Part shown: positions 56,940 through 64,000 of the stretch, in pieces
Numbering within the stretch: the first letter of the stretch is position 1
Layout of the letters: the number at the start of each line of letters is the position of its first letter
The notes under the pieces: model-generated
Database searches by the model: none
What the model was told of the DNA's origin: nothing
What the model saw: only the letters and a program-made list of their open reading frames with translations
NCBI GenBank assembly: GCA_937900135.1
Contig: CALCDJ010000077.1
Coordinates: 124,001 to 188,000 of the forward strand
Reading direction: 5' to 3'
Origin: an uncultured Blautia sp.
GTDB lineage: Bacteria; Bacillota; Clostridia; Lachnospirales; Lachnospiraceae
DNA length: 64,000 nt
Translations under genes and position numbers: made by a program

Positions 56940-58526
56940 CTAAAAATTTCTGTATTTTTTAGAAATGGCCTCTGCCACTTTGATGCCGTCCATGGCTGCA
57001 GAAGTGATTCCTCCCGCGTATCCGGCGCCCTCTCCACAGGGATAAATTCCGCCTATGCTGCCAAGAAGCTCCTGGTCTCTGACAATGCGCACCGGAGAGG
57101 AAGTACGGCTTTCCACACCGCTTAAAACAGCATCTTCCCGGTCAAAGCCTTTGATTTTTTTCCCAAAGGCGATAATGCCCTCTTCCAGAGAATCTCCGAT
57201 TTCTTTGGGAAAAAGGGCTCGTACGTTTCCAGGACAGAAACCGCCCTTAATGGAAGGGCGCACAGAGCCAAGCTCTCTGCTGGGAAGGTTCTTTCTGAAA
57301 TCACCGAACAACTGGACTGGCACCTGCCCTTTGCCAGCCTGGTAGGCGGCCCGCTCTAACTTACGCTGAAAGGCAATGCCTGCCAGAGGACCTTCTTCCT
57401 GGAAGTCTTCTGGATGAACAGTGACAATCATGGCACTGTTGGCATTTTCTCCGTCTCTGGCCTGATAACTCATACCATTTACAGCAAGCATTCCTTCTTC
57501 TGAGGATGCATTGACCACATATCCTCCGGGACACATACAGAAAGAATAGACGCCTCTTCCGTTCTGACAGGTATGTGTGACTTTATAGCTGGCTGCCCCA
57601 AGGATTTCATTTTCCTCTTCTCCATATTGATCCAGGTTGATCATTTTCTGGGGATGCTCAATGCGCACGCCCACAGCAAAGGCTTTCGGTTCCATGAAAA
57701 GGCCCTTTTCATGGAGCATGGAAAAGGTATCTCTAGCGCTGTGTCCAATGGCAAGGACACAGATCTCTGCAGGGATTTCCTCCCCGTTTTGGGTGATCAC
57801 GGAAATCAGCTGTCCCTCCTGAAAGCGAAGATCTGTCACCTGCGTACGGAAACGGAAGCTTCCGCCCATTTCTTCAATCTGATGACGCATAGTCTCAACA
57901 ATTCCAATAAGAACATCCGTACCCAGATGGGGCTTTTGCTGATAGAGGATGGCCGGGTCCGCGCCTGCTTCCACAAAGCGGCGCAGCACTTCCTGGTTCC
58001 GTCCAAAGGAATCCTTAACCAGAGTATTTAATTTGCCGTCGGAAAAAGTTCCTGCCCCGCCCTCTCCAAACTGTACATTGGAATTAGGGTCCAGAACACC
58101 GGTTTTCCAAAAATGATCCACCGTTTCCTTTCGCCGGGATGCTTCCTCACCCCGTTCCAGAACCAGAGGGCGGAATCCGGCTCTGGCCAGATACCAGGCA
58201 CAGAACAGACCGGCTGGTCCGCTGCCCACCACCACAGGGGGATGGGCGAGAGGTGTTTCTCCTGGCCCTGGAAACACATAAGGTTTCTTTTTGATTAACA
58301 TAATATTTTTATCAGAAACCTTTCGCAGAAGCTTCTGCTCCTTGTCCACAGAAACTTCCACGGTATAAACAAATTTTTTATCCTCTTTTTTCCGGGCATC
58401 CAGAGACTGACGACGGATTTCGTAGGTAAAAGGAAGGGTTCCAAGGCGAAGGGTTCTGATAATCTTCTTTTTCAGATCCTCCTGGGTATGCCCCACCGGA
58501 AGTTTTAACTGACTGATTTGAATCAT
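56940..58526 (-). CDS. NAD(P)/FAD-dependent oxidoreductase
   Basis: A 528-residue flavoprotein. The FAD dinucleotide motif is VVGSGPAGLFCAWYLARAG (about residue 100), after an N-terminal domain with TLPFTYEIRRQSLDARKK. The second FAD motif is ICVLAIGHSARDTFSML, and GTFSDGKLNTLVKD is a family signature. A C-terminal GxxxYAGGITSAAMDG contact (GEGAGYAGGITSAA) is seen. Substrate unknown. Its start overlaps the previous gene by four bases and it is last in the mutL operon. Confidence 0.9.
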   Translation of the reverse strand: MIQISQLKLPVGHTQEDLKKKIIRTLRLGTLPFTYEIRRQSLDARKKEDKKFVYTVEVSVDKEQKLLRKVSDKNIMLIKKKPYVFPGPGETPLAHPPVVVGSGPAGLFCAWYLARAGFRPLVLERGEEASRRKETVDHFWKTGVLDPNSNVQFGEGGAGTFSDGKLNTLVKDSFGRNQEVLRRFVEAGADPAILYQQKPHLGTDVLIGIVETMRHQIEEMGGSFRFRTQVTDLRFQEGQLISVITQNGEEIPAEICVLAIGHSARDTFSMLHEKGLFMEPKAFAVGVRIEHPQKMINLDQYGEEENEILGAASYKVTHTCQNGRGVYSFCMCPGGYVVNASSEEGMLAVNGMSYQARDGENANSAMIVTVHPEDFQEEGPLAGIAFQRKLERAAYQAGKGQVPVQLFGDFRKNLPSRELGSVRPSIKGGFCPGNVRALFPKEIGDSLEEGIIAFGKKIKGFDREDAVLSGVESRTSSPVRIVRDQELLGSIGGIYPCGEGAGYAGGITSAAMDGIKVAEAISKKYRNF

Positions 58527-59719
58527 GTGCGTTCCTTTCTATTTGCTGATCGTGCCGCTGCCTGGCCTGCGACTGCGCCGCTGGACCATGCCCACTGGAG
58601 ATTGTATCCACCGCAGGTACCGTCAATATCAAGCAGCTCCCCGGCAAAGTAAAGACCGGGATGAAGACGGGATTCCATGGTTTTTGAGTGAACCTGGCTG
58701 GTATCCACTCCTCCGGAGCAGATTTGTGCCTGGCCAAAGGGAAGTCCGCCCTGGACTTCCAGTGGAAATTTCTTGATGGCTTTTTCCAGGCTGCCTTTGG
58801 AAAGAAGAACTTTTCCCAGTTTTTCCGGAAACAGACCAACCAGCAGATCCTTTTCTTTCTTGTAGGGGCAGTTGTGCTTCCGCTGTCTGAGAAATTCTGT
58901 GAGTTCCTCCGGGGTGAATTCCGGAAGAAAATCAAGAGACAAAGTGACCAGATGACCTTCTTCCAGTGCCCGGATGCCATAGCGGCTTAACTGAAAGACG
59001 GGAATGCCGGACACTCCGTATTCCGTCAGCTGCAGCTCTCCTCTTTCCTGCATAACTGGTTTTTTATCAATATATAAGGTAACGGTACCTTCTGTACGAA
59101 CGCCGGCCCATGGAGAAAACCGGTTTCCCTTGCATTTCAGCGCTGTAAGAGCGGGAAGGGGCGGAATCAGAGTATGCCCCAGCTCTTGGGCCAGATGGTA
59201 ATTGCTTCCGTCTGCTCCCGGAAGACTGGAGGCGCAGGAACCTCCGGCAAGGATTACCCGATCTCCTTCGTAGGTCCAGCTTTCGGTCTGTACCTTCCAA
59301 CGGGAATCCTGATAAAAAACATGGGTGACATGCTCTCTTGTTTTGATGGTGACACCCAGATGAGCCGCTTCCATGCAAAGCACTTCTGTGACACTGCTGG
59401 CCTGGCCGCTGTGGGGATACACATATCCGTTCCGGTCAGAAAGATAAAGGCCGAGGCTGGAAAAAAAGTTCAGTGTGTCTGAAAGGGAAAAGGCAGTCAG
59501 CGCGTCTCTGGCAAATTCCGGGTGGGTTCCCCGGTATGCTTCCTCATACTGGTTAAGGTTGGTGAGATTGCACTTTCCGTTTCCCGTGGCATTGATTTTT
59601 TTGCCTGGTTTGTCATTGTGTTCCAGAATCGTTACCTTCGCGCCCTCTCTGGCAGCCATGATTCCTGCCATAAGACCGGAGGCTCCCGCGCCCACAATGA
59701 GGATTTTCTTTTGGCTCAT
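58523..59719 (-). CDS. BaiN/HI0933-family flavoprotein
   Basis: A 398-residue FAD protein. FAD-binding motif ILIVGAGASGLMAGIMAAREG at the N-terminus; the signature GKKINATGNGKCNLTN; and the C-terminal GELLDIDGTCGGYNLQWAWSSG for FAD. The family includes the flavoprotein BaiN, implicated in bile acid 7-dehydroxylation steps, but most members have no known substrate; no bai gene is nearby, so that role is not implied. AAGGAGG precedes the ATG. In the operon mutL-miaA-ynbB. Confidence 0.9.
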   Translation of the reverse strand: MSQKKILIVGAGASGLMAGIMAAREGAKVTILEHNDKPGKKINATGNGKCNLTNLNQYEEAYRGTHPEFARDALTAFSLSDTLNFFSSLGLYLSDRNGYVYPHSGQASSVTEVLCMEAAHLGVTIKTREHVTHVFYQDSRWKVQTESWTYEGDRVILAGGSCASSLPGADGSNYHLAQELGHTLIPPLPALTALKCKGNRFSPWAGVRTEGTVTLYIDKKPVMQERGELQLTEYGVSGIPVFQLSRYGIRALEEGHLVTLSLDFLPEFTPEELTEFLRQRKHNCPYKKEKDLLVGLFPEKLGKVLLSKGSLEKAIKKFPLEVQGGLPFGQAQICSGGVDTSQVHSKTMESRLHPGLYFAGELLDIDGTCGGYNLQWAWSSGAVAGQAAARSANRKERT

Positions 59720-59731
59720 AATACCTCCTTT

Positions 59732-61012
59732 TTATTCCGGAAGGGTTACCAGGTTTTGATCCACCAATTTCTGAAGAGACATTAAAATACCAAGTTTGGC
59801 ATGCTCAAAGGTAAGTCCTCCCTGGAAATAAACGGCATAAGGTTCTTTCATAGGACCGTCTGCGGAAAGTTCAATGGAGGAACCCTGAACAAAGGCGCCT
59901 GCTGCCATGATTACCTGGCTGTCATAGCCTGGCATATCCCATGGTTCCGGATCCACATAGCTGTCTACAGGAGCTGCTGCCTGAATACCCTTACAGAAGG
60001 CAATGACTCTTTCCGGGGAACCTAAGGTAACTGCCTGAATGATATCCTGACGAGGTTCATTGGAATCCGGCACCACCGGGAAGCCCAGACGTTCATATAT
60101 ATTAGCTGCAAAAACAGCACCCTTTAAAGCGCCCTTGGTTACCATAGGCGCCAGGAAAAATCCCTGATAGAAGGAACGGTTTACGCCCAGTGTGGCTCCC
60201 ACTTCCATGCCAAGACCAGGACAGGTCATCCGGTAGGACGCATTTTCCACACATTCCTTTGTTCCTGCAATATAACCGCCAATGGGAGCCAGGCCGCCCC
60301 CTGGATTCTTGATCAGAGAACCAACGATCATATCAGCTCCCACATCGCTGGGTTCTATGGTATCCACAAATTCGCCATAGCAGTTGTCCACCATACAGAT
60401 TACGTCTGGCTTGATGCTTTTTACAAAGGAGATCAGTTCCCCGATCTGCTTAACGGAAAAAGAAGGACGAGTCTGATAGCCCTTGGAACGCTGGATAGAG
60501 ATCATTTTTGTCTTTTCGTTGATGGATTTTCGGATATTTTCGTAGTCAAAGCTGTAATCCGGAAGAAGATCCACCTGACGATATACCACGCCGTATTCAG
60601 CCAGAGAACCCTTGGATGGACGGATGCCAATGACTTCCTCCAGGGTATCGTAAGGCTTGCCTGCCGGATAAAGAAGTTCATCTCCCGGACGAAGATTTCC
60701 AAACAAAGCAATGGCCAGGGCATGGGTACCGCAGGCAATCTGGGGACGTACCAGGCAGGCTTCTGTGTGGAAGGTGTCTGCATATACTTTTTCCAGGGTA
60801 TCTCTTCCGTAATCGTTATAACCGTAACCGGAGGAAGCGCCGAAGCATTCCTCACTAACTTTGTTTTTCTGCATGGCAAGGAGTACCTTCATCTGGTTGT
60901 ACTCTGCAATACGGTCAAATTCTTCAAATCGTTCTTTCAGGCCTTCCTCGATCTTATGACCAAAGTCATAAACCTTTGAGGAAATGCCCAGCTGTTCATA
61001 TAATTCTTTCAT
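59732..61012 (-). CDS. ynbB: Cystathionine-lyase-like PLP protein (YnbB family)
   Basis: A 426-residue fold-type I PLP protein of the family annotated as methionine gamma-lyase-like or aluminium resistance protein. The PLP lysine is likely in SIQRSKGYQTRPSF, preceded by DNCYGEFVDTIEPS; CGTHALAIALFGNLRPGDE binds the phosphate. The position next to miaA is a conserved Firmicutes arrangement (Bacillus ynbB near miaA-hfq; no hfq here). The substrate is not established. Confidence 0.88.
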   Translation of the reverse strand: MKELYEQLGISSKVYDFGHKIEEGLKERFEEFDRIAEYNQMKVLLAMQKNKVSEECFGASSGYGYNDYGRDTLEKVYADTFHTEACLVRPQIACGTHALAIALFGNLRPGDELLYPAGKPYDTLEEVIGIRPSKGSLAEYGVVYRQVDLLPDYSFDYENIRKSINEKTKMISIQRSKGYQTRPSFSVKQIGELISFVKSIKPDVICMVDNCYGEFVDTIEPSDVGADMIVGSLIKNPGGGLAPIGGYIAGTKECVENASYRMTCPGLGMEVGATLGVNRSFYQGFFLAPMVTKGALKGAVFAANIYERLGFPVVPDSNEPRQDIIQAVTLGSPERVIAFCKGIQAAAPVDSYVDPEPWDMPGYDSQVIMAAGAFVQGSSIELSADGPMKEPYAVYFQGGLTFEHAKLGILMSLQKLVDQNLVTLPE

Positions 61013-61032
61013 AATATAAATTCCTCTTTCTG

Positions 61033-61998
61033 TTATATAGATGCTTCTGTCTGTTTCAGGATCTGTTTTTCCCGGCAGACAGAAAGCATATATTCTAATA
61101 TTTTTTCTTCATTATAATCAAAATCGTCCTTATTCACCCAGGTCACATCTTCTTCCCGCTTAAACCAGGTGATCTGGCGTTTGGCAAAATGGCGGGTATC
61201 TCTTTTTAAAATCCGCACCGCTTCTTCCAGAGAACAGTTTCCTTCCAGATAGTCCAGGATTTCCTTGTAGCCAAGTCCCTGCATGGAAACCATTCCCCGG
61301 TGACAGCCGCGCTCCTTCAGAGTCTGCACTTCTTTTACCAGTCCCTCCTGGATCATTTCATCCACACGGCGGTCAATGCGTTCATAGAGAAGGGGTCTTG
61401 GGGCATTCAGCACAAAGTAGGCCAGCTGATAAGGACTTTGCCGTTGTTTCTGTTCTGCATTGTGCTGGGAAATGGGGAAACCGTTCTGCTCATAAAATTC
61501 CAGAGCGCGAATGACTCTTTTTACATTGTTTTCGTGAATTTCTTCTGCGCTTTGCGGGTCCACTTCTTTGAGTTTTTCGTGGAGAAAGGCGCTTCCTTTT
61601 TCCAGGGCCAGGGCTTCCAGTTCCTGACGGTAAGCGGTTTCCTGTTCCGCTTCTGTAAAGTCAATATCTTTTGTTACGGATTGGATATAAAAGCCGGTGC
61701 CGCCTACCAGAATGGGAATCTTATTGCGGGAATAGATTTCCTTCATGGCTTCCTTGGCCATCTGCTGGAACTTTACAATGTGAAACTCCTCTTCCGGTTC
61801 CAGCACATCCACCAGATAATGGGGGACTCCCTCCATTTCTTCTTTTCGGATTTTTGCGGAACCAATGTCCATATGACGGTACACCTGCATGGAGTCGGCT
61901 GAGATGATCTCTCCGTTTATGGCTTTTGCCAGAGAAATGGAGAGCTTTGTTTTGCCCACAGCAGTGGGTCCGGTGAGTACAAGTAATGGTGGTTTCAT
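61033..61998 (-). CDS. miaA: tRNA dimethylallyltransferase
   Basis: A 321-residue MiaA, which prenylates A37 in tRNAs reading codons beginning with U. P-loop GPTAVGKTKLSISLAK, ISADSMQVYRHMDIGSAK, the PHYLVD motif, and LVGGTGFYIQ are all present. TAGGAGG precedes the ATG. Follows mutL by nine bases. Confidence 0.97.
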   Translation of the reverse strand: MKPPLLVLTGPTAVGKTKLSISLAKAINGEIISADSMQVYRHMDIGSAKIRKEEMEGVPHYLVDVLEPEEEFHIVKFQQMAKEAMKEIYSRNKIPILVGGTGFYIQSVTKDIDFTEAEQETAYRQELEALALEKGSAFLHEKLKEVDPQSAEEIHENNVKRVIRALEFYEQNGFPISQHNAEQKQRQSPYQLAYFVLNAPRPLLYERIDRRVDEMIQEGLVKEVQTLKERGCHRGMVSMQGLGYKEILDYLEGNCSLEEAVRILKRDTRHFAKRQITWFKREEDVTWVNKDDFDYNEEKILEYMLSVCREKQILKQTEASI

Positions 61999-62007
61999 GG
62001 GAACCTC

Positions 62008-63960
62008 CTATACGATTCGTTTGAATTTCTTTTCCAGTTCTGTCCGGCTCATGGAAATAATGGTAGGTCTTCCATGAGGACAGTGATAGGGATTTTCCAG
62101 GGTGAGCAGTTCGTCAATCAGCTGGTCTGCTTCCCGGGAGGACATGGAGTGATTTCCCTTTACAGCTGCCTTACATGCCATGGTGGCCAGGCGGGCGGTA
62201 AAAAGATCCAGCATATCCTGACCGCCTTCCATGGATAGCTGATCCAGCATATCCAGAAACAGCGTTTCCTCTGCTGCTCCATAGAGGTTGGAAGGAACGG
62301 CGCTGATGCAGTATTCCTTTCCCCCAAAGGGCTCGATTTCAAAACCAAATTTCTGGAAACAGGTTTTGTTGGCCTTAAGAAGCGCTTCCTCTCTGGGGCT
62401 TAAGGTAATCACAAGGGGCGGGCTGAGATACTGGGAAGTAATTTCCTGATTCTGCAGCTGTTTTACCAGACGCTCATAATAGACCTTTTCATGGGCGGCA
62501 TGCTGGTCAATGATATATAACTGATCCTCAAACTGTACCAGCCAGTAGGTATCAAAAACCTGTCCAATCAATTGATGGCGGCTCCTGGATTCTGGAGCCA
62601 GAAGTTTTTCTTTGAAAAACTCCAGCTGGACTCCCGGGGAAGATTCTTCCTCTTGAGGCTTGGTTTCTTCTGGCTCTTTTGGAGTTTCCTGAACTTGGGC
62701 TTCTTTTGGTTCTGCTGGAATCTGTTGCTTCCTTTGGGCTTCTTCCTCTGCTCGTTTCTGGTTCTCCCGTAAGGTTCCTGAGAACCAGCTCTCTTCTTCC
62801 CGGGAAAAGGAAGAGGTTTCCTTTACAGGAGGCAGAGTTTCTGCCACCCGGCTTGTGTACAGTTGTTCTCTTCGTTTCTGTTCAAAAGGCTCCGGTACCT
62901 GAGAGGAACGAAGAAGGGTTTTTTCTTTGGGCATCCGTTCTTCTTTTCCCACAGGAACACTGGGAATCATTTCTCTTCTGGTAAGGGCTTCCCGGATAGC
63001 CTGATAAAGGGCATCGTAAACTTCAGGACCCCGGGCAAAACGTACCTCCATTTTTCGCGGATGGACGTTTACATCCAGATCATTGCCGTTCATTTCAATA
63101 TGAAGAGAAACAAAAGGAAACTTATGCTGCATGAGAAAACCCTTATAAGCATCCTCAATGGCTTTTGTGATAATGTTATTTTTTACGTAACGTCCGTTGA
63201 CCGCATAACTTTCAAAGGTTCGGTTTCCTCTGGAAATTTCCGGCTTTCCCACAAACCCGGTCACCTTCATAAAGTCATTTTCTGTTTCCAGAGGGAGAAG
63301 GGCTTTTGTGATATCTCTCCCGTATATGCTGTAGATCACATCTTTGACCTGGTTGTTTCCCGAAGTGTGGAGCTTTACCTGCTTGTTCTGCATAAATTTA
63401 AAGGCAATTTCCGGATGGGAAAGGGCCAGCTGTTCCATCAGAGCTCCAATATAATTTCCCTCTGTGGTATCTGATTTCAGGAATTTGCTTCTGGCAGGGG
63501 TATTGTAAAAAAGATTGCGGATCAGGAAGGTGGTGCCTTCCGGCGCTCCCAGTTCTTCCAGGGAAATTTCCTTTCCCCCTTCAATGAGGTAACGGGTTCC
63601 GCTGATGGCAGAGGCTGTTTTGGTAATGAGCTCTACCTGGGAAACAGCTGCGATACTGGAAAGTGCCTCTCCGCGAAATCCCAGAGAGGCAATGTGTTCC
63701 AAATCTTCTACTTTTTCAATTTTGCTGGTGGCATGACGAAGAAAGGCCAGACGAACCTGGTCTGCTTCCATTCCGGAACCGTTGTCAGTGATTCGCATCA
63801 GCTTTTTGCCGCCTTCTGTGATTTCCACAGTTACTGCGGTAGCTCCGGCATCAATGGCATTTTCCACCAGTTCCTTTACCACAGAAGAAGGGCGTTCCAC
63901 CACTTCTCCTGCTGCGATTTTATCAATGGTATGTTGGTCTAAAACTGCAATTTTTCTCAA
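62008..63960 (-). CDS. mutL: DNA mismatch repair endonuclease MutL
   Basis: A 650-residue MutL. The GHKL ATPase has ELVENAIDAGAT, DNGSGME and GFRGEALSSIA. The linker (about 345-455) is Glu/Gln/Pro-rich. The C-terminal endonuclease domain retains DQHAAHEKVYYE (from about residue 485), ACKAAVKGN and CPHGRPT, so it should be a nicking MutL as in bacteria without MutH. I prefer TTG 63960, because GGTGAT is four bases before it and it gives the standard start LRKIAVLDQHTIDKIAAGE; ATG 63972 in frame is the alternative. mutS would be expected just upstream, outside the window. Confidence 0.95.
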   Translation of the reverse strand: MRKIAVLDQHTIDKIAAGEVVERPSSVVKELVENAIDAGATAVTVEITEGGKKLMRITDNGSGMEADQVRLAFLRHATSKIEKVEDLEHIASLGFRGEALSSIAAVSQVELITKTASAISGTRYLIEGGKEISLEELGAPEGTTFLIRNLFYNTPARSKFLKSDTTEGNYIGALMEQLALSHPEIAFKFMQNKQVKLHTSGNNQVKDVIYSIYGRDITKALLPLETENDFMKVTGFVGKPEISRGNRTFESYAVNGRYVKNNIITKAIEDAYKGFLMQHKFPFVSLHIEMNGNDLDVNVHPRKMEVRFARGPEVYDALYQAIREALTRREMIPSVPVGKEERMPKEKTLLRSSQVPEPFEQKRREQLYTSRVAETLPPVKETSSFSREEESWFSGTLRENQKRAEEEAQRKQQIPAEPKEAQVQETPKEPEETKPQEEESSPGVQLEFFKEKLLAPESRSRHQLIGQVFDTYWLVQFEDQLYIIDQHAAHEKVYYERLVKQLQNQEITSQYLSPPLVITLSPREEALLKANKTCFQKFGFEIEPFGGKEYCISAVPSNLYGAAEETLFLDMLDQLSMEGGQDMLDLFTARLATMACKAAVKGNHSMSSREADQLIDELLTLENPYHCPHGRPTIISMSRTELEKKFKRIV

Positions 63961-64000
63961 AGAAATCACCATCTGTTCTGAATCTTGTTTTGAAGGTTAT

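Noticed and set aside
58523..59719. Bile-acid dehydroxylation role for the BaiN-like flavoprotein
   Set aside because: The family is broad and no other bai gene is present; only the fold is supported.

Overview
The window is a gene-dense stretch of a Firmicutes chromosome, most likely from the family Lachnospiraceae (class Clostridia). The evidence is the set of gene arrangements: rplU-prp-rpmA-obgE beside a paired radical-SAM/RNase G operon, an L27 with the cleavable N-terminal extension typical of Firmicutes, the yggS-sepF-ylmH cluster leading into lspA and rluD, Gram-positive promoters (TTGACA-17-TATAAT) and strong AGGAGG ribosome binding sites. I see no rRNA, tRNA, CRISPR array, insertion sequence or prophage. 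Nearly everything is core chromosome; accessory-looking genes are few (an AAA-ATPase/PD-(D/E)XK protein, a two-component/ABC transporter locus and a secreted papain-like protease).

Layout. 1-8.1 kb, plus strand: the end of the NAD(P)HX repair gene, alr, an antitoxin-less mazF, a CNNM/CorC membrane protein, yebC, a small XRE regulator, an unknown gene, a fused feoA-feoB and an orphan BlaI-type repressor. 8.1-12.8 kb, minus: a tyrosine recombinase, then AI-2E transporter family protein-dtd-M23 peptidase with about 16 cell-wall-binding repeats. 13.0-13.8 kb: a TtcA-like thiolase on plus. 13.9-20.8 kb, minus: a cytidylate-kinase-like gene, then one long operon hlyD-like-yggS-sepF-ylmH-aroB-lspA-rluD. 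20.9-23.2 kb, minus: a large secreted C1 protease, divergent from lexA (plus), whose promoter carries two SOS boxes. 24.3-28.5 kb, minus: rplU-prp-rpmA-obgE-yhbY-nadD-yqeK-rsfS, headed by an L21-leader-like RNA. 28.7-32.4 kb, minus: two radical-SAM genes and RNase G. 32.5-34.2 kb: the AAA/PD-(D/E)XK protein. 34.5-38.3 kb, plus: response regulator, histidine kinase, ABC ATPase and permease.

38.4-41.4 kb, plus, is a folate operon (folE, HD-domain gene, folP, folB-folK fusion) under a very clear tetrahydrofolate riboswitch with its own terminator. The HD gene sits where the pathway lacks a dihydroneopterin triphosphate phosphohydrolase and is the best candidate here for a new function. 41.5-43.7 kb, minus: a PTS sugar transporter (EIIA, then EIICB) behind a BglG/LicT-type antiterminator site and terminator. 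43.8-47.2 kb, minus: a transglutaminase-fold protein that seems to have lost its catalytic residues, an AIM24 protein, an SGNH hydrolase and a small P-loop protein.

47.3-56.8 kb, minus, is a single cell-shape operon, radC-mreB-mreC-mreD-PBP2-minD-minE-rodA-dacA, which notably lacks minC. 56.9-64.0 kb, minus: mutL-miaA-ynbB and two flavoproteins. Annotated starts were moved inward where a good ribosome binding site lies inside the longest reading frame. All functional statements rest on reading motifs by eye; no database search was possible.
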